Assembly: GCA_017161655.1 (NCBI GenBank) | Contig: JADFCV010000001.1 | Span: 1 to 64,000, forward strand | From: Candidatus Sumerlaeota bacterium | Lineage (GTDB): Bacteria; Sumerlaeota; Sumerlaeia; Sumerlaeales; Sumerlaeaceae | DNA length: 64,000 bases | Direction: 5' to 3' | In this document: positions 38,010 to 47,073 of the stretch, in pieces | How positions within the stretch are numbered: the stretch's first letter is position 1 | How the letters are laid out: each line of letters begins with the position of its first letter | Translations under genes and position numbers: made by a program | The notes under the pieces: model-generated | Told to the model about the DNA's origin: nothing | The model's database searches: none | What the model saw: only the letters and a program-made list of their open reading frames with translations

Positions 38010-38483
38010 CTACGCTTCTGCAGTAGGCTGGGCTTTTTCCCGTGAACGTTTGCGGCTTGTACGTCCTTTTTTCGGCTCATCAACTTCGGGGATGATCACA
38101 GGCCGATCCACAAACTCAATGTAGGCCATCGGCGCTCCATCGCCCATGCGTCGTCCACACTTCACCACACGGGTGTAACCTCCAGCGCGTTCCATACAGC
38201 GCGGAGCAATGGTGTCGAACAGCCGCTTTGTGGCTTCTTTATCCTGCAAGTAGGAAAATGCAAGGCGGCGCTTCGCAAGGGTTATTCCTGCAGGATCAGC
38301 CGCTTTGATTCCGTCCTTTGCGATGGTCACCAACCGCTCAACAAATTGGCGGAGTTGCTTTGCTTTGGCTTCGGTCGTTTTAATGATTTCATGTTGAATG
38401 AGAGCAATGGCAAGGTTGCGCATAAGGGCCTTGCGGTGCTCCGTCGTACGGTTCAATCTCGAACGATGACGTCTGTGTCGCAT
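38010..38483 (-). CDS. rplQ: 50S ribosomal protein L17
   Basis: MRHRRHRSRLNRTTEHRKALMRNLAIALIQHEIIKTTEAKAKQLRQFVERLVTIAK. Confidence 0.96.
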   Translation of the reverse strand: MRHRRHRSRLNRTTEHRKALMRNLAIALIQHEIIKTTEAKAKQLRQFVERLVTIAKDGIKAADPAGITLAKRRLAFSYLQDKEATKRLFDTIAPRCMERAGGYTRVVKCGRRMGDGAPMAYIEFVDRPVIIPEVDEPKKGRTSRKRSREKAQPTAEA

Positions 38484-38505
38484 GGCAGTCTTTCCCTAAC
38501 TCCAC

Positions 38506-39570
38506 TTATTTCTTCAAGGCTTCGAGCTTCTCAGGCGGGAAAATCCCCACTGGCAGCCCCGTCTCTGGATCAATTTCCATATTGAAGCGCAATCCCATTT
38601 CTTTGAGAATGCTCTTGATCTCGTTCAGCGACTTCCGACCGAAGTTCCGGTACTTCAGCATTTCGCTTTCGGTCTTTTGAATGAGGTCGCGAATCGTCTT
38701 GATTCCAGCATGTTCGAGGCAATTGTAACTCCGAACGCTGAGCTCAAGTTCCTCAATCGACTTGTCGAGCTTTTCTTGGAGTTCTCGGATTGCTTCCTCG
38801 ATTTCTTTCTCCTCTTCCTCCGCAGCTCGCTCGGCGGCCTCATCCTCGGAGGAAATGAAGTAAGACATGTGGTCCTTGAGAAGCTTTGCTGCACAACTCA
38901 AGGCATCCTCGGGTTTTACGGTTCCGTTGGTAGTGATCTCTAGGATCAGACGATCATAGTCGGTCCGACGCGCATAACGCGTAGCTTCCACCACATAGCG
39001 CACGTTGATGATTGGCGAGAAAGCCGCGTCCAAGACAATCGTTCCGAATTTTGCGAGTTCCGGATACTCCTGTTTCAGCTCTTGCGAACCCACATAGCCA
39101 CGCCCGACTCGTACGTAGCACTCCATTTGCAACTGAGCGTTTTTGCTCAGAGTGGCGATGGGCTGTTCGGGATTGACAATTTCGACGTCAGCATTGGGTT
39201 CAAAATCACCCGCCGTCACAATCTTGGGCCCAGAACTTTCGCTGCGCGGTCCGCTTACGTCCAAACGGAGAACGGCTTCTCCCTTGGAGCGCAGTGTCTT
39301 CAGACGAATGTTTTTCAAGTTGAGAAGGATATCCAGAATATCCTCCTTCACGCCCTCGATGACATCGAACTCATGCGGTTTCCCAGGGATGTTCACCGCC
39401 ACAATTGCAGCTCCTGGTATGGAGCTCAAAAGAATTCGCCGCAAAGAGTTCCCTATCGTGGTTCCAAAACCGCGCTCGAAGGGGCCAGCGATAAACCGAC
39501 CAAACGTCGGAGACAAAGACTCTTCGTCAACCTTTACCTCGCAACCCTTGATCAGAGGTTTGAATTCCAT
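38506..39570 (-). CDS. rpoA: DNA-directed RNA polymerase subunit alpha
   Basis: TFGRFIAGPFERGFGTTIGNSLRRILLSSIPGAAI; alpha-CTD ELSVRSYNCLEHAGIKTIRDLIQKTESEMLKYRNFGRKSLNEIK; start taken at MEFKPL. Confidence 0.97.
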   Translation of the reverse strand: MEFKPLIKGCEVKVDEESLSPTFGRFIAGPFERGFGTTIGNSLRRILLSSIPGAAIVAVNIPGKPHEFDVIEGVKEDILDILLNLKNIRLKTLRSKGEAVLRLDVSGPRSESSGPKIVTAGDFEPNADVEIVNPEQPIATLSKNAQLQMECYVRVGRGYVGSQELKQEYPELAKFGTIVLDAAFSPIINVRYVVEATRYARRTDYDRLILEITTNGTVKPEDALSCAAKLLKDHMSYFISSEDEAAERAAEEEEKEIEEAIRELQEKLDKSIEELELSVRSYNCLEHAGIKTIRDLIQKTESEMLKYRNFGRKSLNEIKSILKEMGLRFNMEIDPETGLPVGIFPPEKLEALKK

Positions 39571-39672
39571 AGCACCGTTTCTCCTATTTTGCGCCACTCA
39601 CTTCGATCGTTAATTCCGTCTTCGCAAAACCACACTCTTGCAAGTTGTGGCATGCTATTCAGCACAGCTCAA

Positions 39673-40302
39673 TTACTTAGAGTAGAGTTCGACGATGCGC
39701 TGCTCGTTGATCGGCGTCGGAATATCTTCTCGCGATGGAACAGCCAACAACCGCCCTGTCAGTCGCTCGGGATTCCATTCAAGCCACGGCAGTAAACCAC
39801 CACGCTGTTGAGCCGCTTCCACATTGTCGCGCATGATTTTGAACTCGCGAGCTTGCTCAGCAATAGAAATCTCTTGGCCGGGTTTCACAAGGTAAGAAGG
39901 AATGTTTACTCGCCGTCCGTCTACGAGGATGTGACCGTGGCGCACAAATTGCCGGGCCTGCGAGCGGGAGCTGGCAATGCCCAGCCGATAAACGAGATTA
40001 TCAAGCCGGCGCTCGAGCAATTGGAGAAGAACGGTACCGGTCACGCCGCGCATCCGTTCAGCCATGGCAAAGTAGCGCCGGAACTGACGCTCAAGCACCC
40101 CGTAGATTCGCTTGGCCTTTTGTTTTTCGCGCAGCTGGAGCCCGTAGGTGGAGAGCTTTGCCCGGTTTTGCCCGTGCTGACCAGGCGCATAATTGCGCCG
40201 CTCGATCGCGCACTTCGATGTGACGCAACGTTCCCCCTTCAGGAAGAGCTTCGTCCCCTCACGCCGGCACAACCGGCATCGTGCATCGAGATAACGTCCC
40301 AC
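39673..40302 (-). CDS. rpsD: 30S ribosomal protein S4 (zinc-ligand-containing form)
   Basis: [47 protein letters not shown] start. Confidence 0.97.
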   Translation of the reverse strand: MGRYLDARCRLCRREGTKLFLKGERCVTSKCAIERRNYAPGQHGQNRAKLSTYGLQLREKQKAKRIYGVLERQFRRYFAMAERMRGVTGTVLLQLLERRLDNLVYRLGIASSRSQARQFVRHGHILVDGRRVNIPSYLVKPGQEISIAEQAREFKIMRDNVEAAQQRGGLLPWLEWNPERLTGRLLAVPSREDIPTPINEQRIVELYSK

Positions 40303-40366
40303 TTCGCCTTCTATCCTTTCCTCTTCAGTTTTTTAGATGTTCTCACAGAAGATTGAAGGTCGGTTT

Positions 40367-40398
40367 ACGATGCCGCAGTACGTGGGGCACTGCGTCGT
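40367..40398 (-). promoter_or_regulatory. hairpin in the rpsD leader
   Basis: ACGA-tgc-CGCAGT-acgtggggc-ACTGCG-TCGT inverted repeat in the gap between the small membrane ORF and rpsD. Confidence 0.3.
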
Positions 40399-40430
40399 GC
40401 AAGGAAGGCACATCTTCTTCCCGACCCCAA

Positions 40431-40706
40431 TCAGCTTTTATTCGACGATTTCTGGTCGAATCGCCGTAAAAAAAGCAAACTTGCTATCAAAACAAAGGCA
40501 CCGAAACCGAGCATACACCACGGAGCGATGCCAAATTCATTCGTTCTCACGCACCATGTCGCCATCAAGAGAAGGGCTACGGTGACAAGGGTTGTTCGTT
40601 GCCATTGACGAAGCCGATGTTGGCGGAAGTAAAGACGAGCGATGATGGTAACCATGATGAGAATGATAACCGGCCACACACCACCTTCGGCTCCCGCACT
40701 ATCCAT
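40431..40706 (-). CDS. small (91 aa) membrane protein inserted between rpsK and rpsD
   Basis: three hydrophobic segments (VWPVIILIMVTIIARLYF; TTLVTVALLLMATWCV; IAPWCMLGFGAFVLIASLLFL); AGGA Shine-Dalgarno-like element upstream of ATG on the minus strand. Confidence 0.6.
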   Translation of the reverse strand: MDSAGAEGGVWPVIILIMVTIIARLYFRQHRLRQWQRTTLVTVALLLMATWCVRTNEFGIAPWCMLGFGAFVLIASLLFLRRFDQKSSNKS

Positions 40707-40755
40707 CGACTCTGTTTCCTAAATCTCTCATCAGCCCTGTCACCGCTGGTGGCCG

Positions 40756-41166
40756 TCACACGCGGCGACGTTTCGGTGGGCGACAACCGTTGTGCGGAAT
40801 TGGGGTGACATCCTTAATGAGGGTAATGGTCAATCCCACTGCTTGCAGGCTCCGAATAGCAGCATCACGCCCGCTACCTGGTCCTTTCACGTAAACCTTC
40901 ACTGTCCGCACGCCATGCTCCATGGCCTTACGTGCCGCTTGCTCAGCAGCGAGCTGGGCCGCAAATGGTGTACTCTTGCGCGAGCCTTTGAAACCAGACG
41001 TTCCACTCGATGCCCACGCAATCGTGTTCCCAGCCTCATCGCTAATGTTAACAATGGTGTTGTTAAAAGTGGCCAGGATATGTGCGACAGCGTTCGCAAT
41101 ATTCTTGCGAGCTTTTTTCTTAACCTTTGTTGCGGCGCTTGCCGCTTTCGTTTTTTTCTCAGCCAT
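40756..41166 (-). CDS. rpsK: 30S ribosomal protein S11
   Basis: [52 protein letters not shown]. Confidence 0.97.
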   Translation of the reverse strand: MAEKKTKAASAATKVKKKARKNIANAVAHILATFNNTIVNISDEAGNTIAWASSGTSGFKGSRKSTPFAAQLAAEQAARKAMEHGVRTVKVYVKGPGSGRDAAIRSLQAVGLTITLIKDVTPIPHNGCRPPKRRRV

Positions 41167-41172
41167 AGTGCC

Positions 41173-41550
41173 TTACTTCGATTCTTTCTTTCTCACACCT
41201 ACTGTTTTCCGTGGTCCTTTGCGGGTACGTGCATTGGTTCGTGTGCGCTGCCCACGCACCGGCAAACCTTTACGGTGACGGAGGCCCCGATAACATCCGA
41301 TATCCATCAAACGCTTGATGTTCAGCGTAATCTCGCGGCGAAGGTCACCTTCCACTTTGTAATTGTTTGTAATGATGGCATTGAGCTTGCTGACCTCTGC
41401 TTCGGTCAGATCGCGCACGCGAGTGTCGGGGTTGACATTTGCCTGCGCGAGAACCTCACGTGCCGTCGTCAGGCCAATGCCAAAAATGTAAGTCAGCGCA
41501 ATCTCTACGCGCTTATCTCTCGGAATATCTACTCCGGCGATTCGTGCCAT
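41173..41550 (-). CDS. rpsM: 30S ribosomal protein S13
   Basis: [53 protein letters not shown]. Confidence 0.97.
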   Translation of the reverse strand: MARIAGVDIPRDKRVEIALTYIFGIGLTTAREVLAQANVNPDTRVRDLTEAEVSKLNAIITNNYKVEGDLRREITLNIKRLMDIGCYRGLRHRKGLPVRGQRTRTNARTRKGPRKTVGVRKKESK

Positions 41551-41693
41551 ATCCTATTGCCTCTCGTGCCTCGCCCATTTTTTTGAGCGATGGCTTTTGT
41601 TTTACTCCTCGGCTTAATCTCTGGGGACTGCTCCCCTCAACTTTCAACTATGCCGTACGAACGCGCATGGCGTAAGAAGAGTACGCCGAAACG

Positions 41694-41807
41694 TTAGCCC
41701 TGTCGCTGCTTATGCTTGGGATTTTCGCAAATAACGCGCAAGACCCCTTTGCGACGAATCATTTTGCACTTCTTGCAAATCAATTTTACCGATGGTCTGA
41801 CCTTCAT
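41694..41807 (-). CDS. rpmJ: 50S ribosomal protein L36 (37 aa; absent from the supplied ORF track)
   Basis: reverse-complement translation [37 protein letters not shown]. Confidence 0.95.
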   Translation of the reverse strand: MKVRPSVKLICKKCKMIRRKGVLRVICENPKHKQRQG

Positions 41808-41860
41808 GGCAATTCTTCCAACCTAGAAAATAGGAGTCTGGCACAGCTTAAGTGCCGCAA

Positions 41861-42076
41861 TTACTTGAATCGATAAATAATGCGACCCCTGTTGAGGTCA
41901 TACGGCGACAATTCCACAGTCACCTTATCACCAGGCAAAATCCGGATATAATGCATACGCATTTTCCCCGAGATATGGGCTAAAATTTTCATCCCGTTTT
42001 CGAGCTCAACTCGAAACATGCAGTTCGGCAAAGGCTCGATCACCGTACCCTGTAATTCGATTCCTTTTTCGCCCAT
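41861..42076 (-). CDS. infA: translation initiation factor IF-1
   Basis: [71 protein letters not shown]. Confidence 0.95.
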   Translation of the reverse strand: MGEKGIELQGTVIEPLPNCMFRVELENGMKILAHISGKMRMHYIRILPGDKVTVELSPYDLNRGRIIYRFK

Positions 42077-42193
42077 ACTTTGCGCTGGTCGTTCTTGACG
42101 ATTTTTTTTCTTAACTGGTCTTGGTTTATTTTGTCTCACAAGTGTATAAAACCCGCGCAAGTCTACACGGACCTTCGGAAATCATTCATTCAC

Positions 42194-42916
42194 TCAAAAT
42201 TCCCAGCTAAACTTTCCTTTTTCCTCCACGTGGCGGATTTGATCCTCGAGCGCTTCGATTGTGAAACGGACCTTCTCATTATTGGTCGGGTAGTAGCCTT
42301 TCAAGATCAGAATCTGGCGCTCGAGGAGCTTTTTTCGTAACTCACGAGCCTTTTCATCGTTCACGCTGCGCATGCGCTCCGAGAATCTGATGTGCTCTGC
42401 AAGAGCCCGTTGCTGATTGAGAAAAATCTCCCGCTGCTTTTCAAGGCGCTCCTCAAGCGGCAGCGACAAATCCGCCACTTCATCCTTGGCCGTCTCAACC
42501 TGTGGTGCCGGTGTGCCTGTGGGGATAGGTGTCGGTGTGGGAAGGACCACAACACGCGGAGGTGGCGGCACGTAACGGTGCCACTCCAGGCGTTTCATGA
42601 TCGCCCGAGCCTCTTCTTTACCGACGACAGTTTCCGTCGTCACAATATCAGCGAGCCAAAACAGCGATGTTCCCTCAGATTCCGCGCGAACAATCTGGTG
42701 GCGATCGTAGTCATATTCAAAACTGCCGCTGCGCCATCGAACCCGCAATGGCCGACTCCACGTTGTCGCCGTCTGTTCCACAGAAACATTGAAAAGTGCA
42801 GTACCATCTTGCGTGAGCGCATGATCAGCGTACGCGACCGGCCGCCCACCCACGTTTATCAGAAAGACCAGCAGCCCCACGCTTTTACTCAAAATTCTCG
42901 ATGCTTGCCTACTCAT
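42194..42916 (-). CDS. secreted hypothetical protein with proline-rich linker and C-terminal coiled coil
   Basis: start at MSRQASRILSKSVGLLVFLINVGGRPVAYA; PPPPRVVVLPTPTPIPTGTPAP linker; charged helical C-terminus. Confidence 0.6.
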   Translation of the reverse strand: MSRQASRILSKSVGLLVFLINVGGRPVAYADHALTQDGTALFNVSVEQTATTWSRPLRVRWRSGSFEYDYDRHQIVRAESEGTSLFWLADIVTTETVVGKEEARAIMKRLEWHRYVPPPPRVVVLPTPTPIPTGTPAPQVETAKDEVADLSLPLEERLEKQREIFLNQQRALAEHIRFSERMRSVNDEKARELRKKLLERQILILKGYYPTNNEKVRFTIEALEDQIRHVEEKGKFSWEF

Positions 42917-43048
42917 TTTGGGGGTTAACTCCTCAATGCTCCACCCATGGCACCTCTCATACATTTCCACGCTTGCGAAAAACTCTTTTTCTGCGGATCC
43001 CTATGGGCTATAAATTCTCTCGCATCTCGTCACCGGCTACCATAAACA

Positions 43049-44998
43049 ATGCTTTCTATGTTAAAGCTACGCCATTATGTGGTCGCGCTGCTTCTGTTTG
43101 TAATGGCATTTGTCCTGCGTGTCTATAATTTCCGCAACGCTGAACTTCCTGGGTTTCCAGAAATCATCGCCACGCTCGATGCCTTGTTGCCGTTCAGTGA
43201 ATATGTGCGCACAGACCAGATCGATCTTTGTCCGCCTGTCTACTACGCACTTCTCAAACCCATAACCTTGGCAGGGACTCCTCTTTGGCTGATGCGCCTG
43301 CCCTCGCTTCTTATGGGCGCACTTTCATCACCAATCTTGTATATACTTTTTCGCCATTTCGCAGGGGGGAGTGCTTCGTTTTTGGCGGGCCTTTTGCTCG
43401 CTCTGTCCCCCCTTCACGTCTTTTATTCCCAGCAAGCAGAACCGCTAGTCATTGCTGCTCTTGTTATCTTGATAACGTTTTTTGTTTTTCTTCGAATGCG
43501 TGAAGAGTACACACTTCGTCTCTGGCTGATTTATGATGCTCTCTTGCTAATTCTCATGCACCTGCACCGCGAGGCGGCATTTGTTGCTTTCGCGTTTTTG
43601 GTTTTGCACGTCGTACGCCTTTGGTGGCTTCGGGCCACCTTGTCTCGCTTACGCTGGCACCACTTACCCCCTTTGGCTATAGTGTTTTTCCATCACTTTC
43701 TTGTCGCAGTGATTTCTCTTCCTTGGCTGGCAATCATGCCAACAAAGGCTGCGTGGTATGAACCGCGGCCGCAATGGTCAGAGCTCGTGAGTGTCTTTAC
43801 GCGGACACTCATGCTGGGTCTCAGCATACCGTTGCAGACTTCCTGGTTGGTCATTTTTGCCATCTTTTACTTAGCGCTGATCCCCGCGATCGTCCACGTT
43901 TTGCGCCGTCCCAGCGGATCAGTCAAAAGCGCCCTTCTCGCTACCGCTATGATCGTGGTTTTGCCTTTTCTGTGGAGTCAAACTGGGCGCACGCGTTTCG
44001 CGCCACTCTCGACTCCAGTACTAGCCCTGCCCCTGGCATATCTTGCCCTGGGAAGCTTACTGGTCCACAGCCGCCTCCTGGTGCGCTTGCCGGCGATTGG
44101 CATCATCTCAGGAACCATGCTGATGGGGATTGTGGCACAGAATCGCGAGCCGAATACGCCGCCCTATGCAAAAGTTGCCGAAGCGATAGAACGCGACGCA
44201 CCGCCCCGAGCACTCGTTGTGACATGGCCAGATTTTGCGGACCGCATGAGCCGTTATTTTCTCGGCGACCGCTATCAGATCGTCACCGCTAGTGAGTTCT
44301 ACGAAAAATGGGCGGAAGTGCCACAAGATCAGGTCATCTATTTTGCAAACTATCAGTTCCCGTGGCGTGAGGCGCAGCCCTACACAGTCTGGGGGGCTCT
44401 CACCCAGTTTGCCGAGGCAAGACTGCTATTCCGCGACCGTCTCAATCTCGCGGCTGCAGCCCGCCACCTCGACATGGTGAGTATGCGTCTCTGGTATGAT
44501 GACCCTGAAACGTTGAACATTGTGGATAGGCCAACCACCAATACGCTCTTTCTTTTTGTGCCTCATGATCGCATCTTCCGAAGACCAGAGTTCGAGACAG
44601 ATTTGCCTGCGCTCCAGTATGAAACGAATGGTCGCCGATGCGTGTGGTTGACTCGCTCGCAAGTCTCTCTTGTATTGCCAGTCTCTTTGGAACCAGGTCG
44701 GTATGTGATAAGGTTGCACGCTTCTCCCGATTTCCTATGCCCAGATTCTGGCGAGGCGATGGATCGCCGGGTCAATGTTGTGATGCGGGTGGGAGACCAA
44801 CAGCGCCAGACACTCATCGAAGACGAAAGTTTTCTGGATCTGCCGCTTGAGGTCGAAGAAGAAATCAAAGCAGTGAATCTTGTGCTAGGAGTTGACCGGA
44901 CCGATACGGTCAAGTGTCCAGCTCAGCTCGTGATAGCGCTGAAGATCTATTCCATTGCCGTTGAAATGGTCTCCGATCGTTCTTCTGGGGAGAACTGA
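43049..44998 (+). CDS. polytopic glycosyltransferase, family 39/ArnT-like (GT-C)
   Basis: many TM helices; N-terminal NAELPGFPEIIATLDALLPFSEYVRTDQIDLCPPVYYALLKPITLAG, LYILFRHFAGGSASFLAGLLLALSPLHVFYSQQAEP. Confidence 0.75.
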   Translation: MLSMLKLRHYVVALLLFVMAFVLRVYNFRNAELPGFPEIIATLDALLPFSEYVRTDQIDLCPPVYYALLKPITLAGTPLWLMRLPSLLMGALSSPILYILFRHFAGGSASFLAGLLLALSPLHVFYSQQAEPLVIAALVILITFFVFLRMREEYTLRLWLIYDALLLILMHLHREAAFVAFAFLVLHVVRLWWLRATLSRLRWHHLPPLAIVFFHHFLVAVISLPWLAIMPTKAAWYEPRPQWSELVSVFTRTLMLGLSIPLQTSWLVIFAIFYLALIPAIVHVLRRPSGSVKSALLATAMIVVLPFLWSQTGRTRFAPLSTPVLALPLAYLALGSLLVHSRLLVRLPAIGIISGTMLMGIVAQNREPNTPPYAKVAEAIERDAPPRALVVTWPDFADRMSRYFLGDRYQIVTASEFYEKWAEVPQDQVIYFANYQFPWREAQPYTVWGALTQFAEARLLFRDRLNLAAAARHLDMVSMRLWYDDPETLNIVDRPTTNTLFLFVPHDRIFRRPEFETDLPALQYETNGRRCVWLTRSQVSLVLPVSLEPGRYVIRLHASPDFLCPDSGEAMDRRVNVVMRVGDQQRQTLIEDESFLDLPLEVEEEIKAVNLVLGVDRTDTVKCPAQLVIALKIYSIAVEMVSDRSSGEN

Positions 44999-45048
44999 GT
45001 CTTCTCTGGCAAAGGCGAGTCACGCTCCCAGCAAAGCGCCAGACTCGT

Positions 45049-46773
45049 TTATCGAGTCTTCGGAGTATCGCTACTCTTTGTGACGTTATCATCGAGATCG
45101 AATGCTATCTCTTTTGCTGGCGGGGGAAGCGCGATAGTGAACGTTGTCCCTTGGCCCTCGATGGATTCCACGCTTATTGTGCCCCCCATGTCCTCAATGT
45201 ACTTCTTCGTCATGGCTAATCCAAGGCCGGTGCCTTTGGACCCTTTGGTGGTAAAGAAAGGCTGGAAGATACGCGGAAGCTTGTCAGGTGGGATGCCTTT
45301 TCCGTTATCTTTCACGCGCAGGTAAACCACATCCTTTTCGCAAGACGTACTAATGACAATCTTGCCACCTGTACCTTCGAAAGCATCTACCGCATTTGTC
45401 AGCAGATTGAGCAGGCTTTTGCAGAGTCCGTTGGGATCGATCCGTCGGAGGGGCAGATCTTTTGCAAGTTGTAACTCGATTTCTACCCCCGACTCCACTG
45501 CATCTTTTTCAAATGAGCGAACAGTGTCCAATACGACCTCGTTCACCGAGGTTTCCACCAACTCTGGTTTCGTCTGACGGGAAAAATCGAGCATCTCTTG
45601 CGTGAGCTGCTGCATGCGCTCGATCCCGCGTTTCACAATAGGCCAGAAGGTTTCTATATCCTCCATGCTACGCTTTGACACCGCAAGATCGAGAAGCTCA
45701 ATGCCGCCTCGCGCAAGCTGAAGGATGTTCTTAATATTGTGAGCCAGCCCGGCAATTGTTTGTCCCACTGCTGCCAGGCGCTCGTTCTTGATGCTTTCTT
45801 GTAACAAATTAGCATTTTCGATAGATATGGCAAGATCATTTGCCAATGATGCAAGGAACGCCAGATCGTCTTCCGTAAACGTGTGAACTTGCTCACGACT
45901 GTCCACGAAAATAATGCCATGCACGTTCTTTTTTGAAACCATTGGCACACACATCGTGGAGCGAATGTCGTGCGCGATGATGGATTCGCTTCCAGAGAAT
46001 CTCGAATCTATACTTGCGTCGCGGCTCAGGATAGCAACTTGCTCCCGCATAGCCTTGTCGACGATTGTCTTGCTGATTGCCAGCTCACTGGACGAGCTCG
46101 GGTTTCGGAAGCGAACGACCTGCGGCTGGAGTGGTGCGCCCGGCGCATCAATCGTAAGGATCACACCGCGGTCGGCTGGGAGGCATTCAAAGATTAAGTC
46201 CATCGCGCGCTCGAGCATTTCCAACGTGCTCGTACTTGTACGAATGATTTCGTTTAGTTCGTACAAAGCTAACAGCCGCTCGTTTGCACGTCTTAGGGCC
46301 GCAAGATCCACGCCCACTTCCGGCAGAAAGTGTGTCGGCAGGGGCGTGGCTTCCACGCTTAGCTGAGCCGAAAGGATTGTGCTTGAGCTGTCTTCGTCAG
46401 CCAGCAGGTTAATCCCACTCGACGAAAGCGGGGTCGGCGTCGTGCCCTCTTTCGCCTGACGCTCGCGGTCTTCCGGGGAAAGATAAGAGAAGACAAAATC
46501 AGCTCTTCCAAGTGTCAGAACATCACCTTCGGCGAGGGGCCTTGGCGCCGCAATACGCTCGCCATTCACAAAGGTTCCATTGCTCGAGTTCAGGTCGGTG
46601 ACAACCCACCGCGTGCCGATGAGTTCTAATTTTGCGTGAAAGCGCGATACCGACTCCAGTAAGAGAGAAATATCATTGTTCGGGTGCCGGCCAATCGTAA
46701 CGACGCGGCCCTGCAATTCGAAGGGCTTATCTCCCAGGTTCAGTTCTTTGCTCGGATATAGATACGCAGCCAT
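45049..46773 (-). CDS. FHA-GAF sensor histidine kinase
   Basis: FHA: VVTIGRHPNNDISLLLESVSRFHAKLELIGTRWVVTDLNSSNGTFVNG; GAF region; H-box QTIAGLAHNIKNILQL; ATPase VKDNGKGIPPDKLPRIFQPFFTTKGSKGTGLGLAMTKKYIED. Confidence 0.9.
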   Translation of the reverse strand: MAAYLYPSKELNLGDKPFELQGRVVTIGRHPNNDISLLLESVSRFHAKLELIGTRWVVTDLNSSNGTFVNGERIAAPRPLAEGDVLTLGRADFVFSYLSPEDRERQAKEGTTPTPLSSSGINLLADEDSSSTILSAQLSVEATPLPTHFLPEVGVDLAALRRANERLLALYELNEIIRTSTSTLEMLERAMDLIFECLPADRGVILTIDAPGAPLQPQVVRFRNPSSSSELAISKTIVDKAMREQVAILSRDASIDSRFSGSESIIAHDIRSTMCVPMVSKKNVHGIIFVDSREQVHTFTEDDLAFLASLANDLAISIENANLLQESIKNERLAAVGQTIAGLAHNIKNILQLARGGIELLDLAVSKRSMEDIETFWPIVKRGIERMQQLTQEMLDFSRQTKPELVETSVNEVVLDTVRSFEKDAVESGVEIELQLAKDLPLRRIDPNGLCKSLLNLLTNAVDAFEGTGGKIVISTSCEKDVVYLRVKDNGKGIPPDKLPRIFQPFFTTKGSKGTGLGLAMTKKYIEDMGGTISVESIEGQGTTFTIALPPPAKEIAFDLDDNVTKSSDTPKTR

Positions 46774-46927
46774 CCGTCAACTTTCTGCTCTGATTGCTAC
46801 GATGCGAAGCGCGATCATGGCAACATCATAATTGATGCATGATCCAGGATGTCTCAATCGGGGTGAGGAGATAACCAAAGGAGCGTTGAAAGGGTCCTCC
46901 CTGTTTCTCAGGCTCCCAAAAGCGAAT

Positions 46928-47003
46928 TGGCAGGCGAGCTAGGATTCGAACCTAGAACCCTCTGATCCAGAGTCAGATGCGCTGCCAATTGCGCCACTCG
47001 CCT
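46928..47003 (-). tRNA. tRNA-Gln (anticodon CTG), CCA encoded
   Basis: cloverleaf read by eye: acceptor AGGCGAG/CTCGCCT, D-arm GCGC-AATTGGCA-GCGC, anticodon stem TCTGA-CTCTGGA-TCAGA, T-arm CTAGG-TTCGAAT-CCTAG, 3' GCCA. Confidence 0.93.
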
Positions 47004-47073
47004 GCGCTCGTCGCCTAGTCTGCGACTCCATTTTTTATACTCTTCTTCGCGTTTCCCTATTCGCGGCAGGTCC

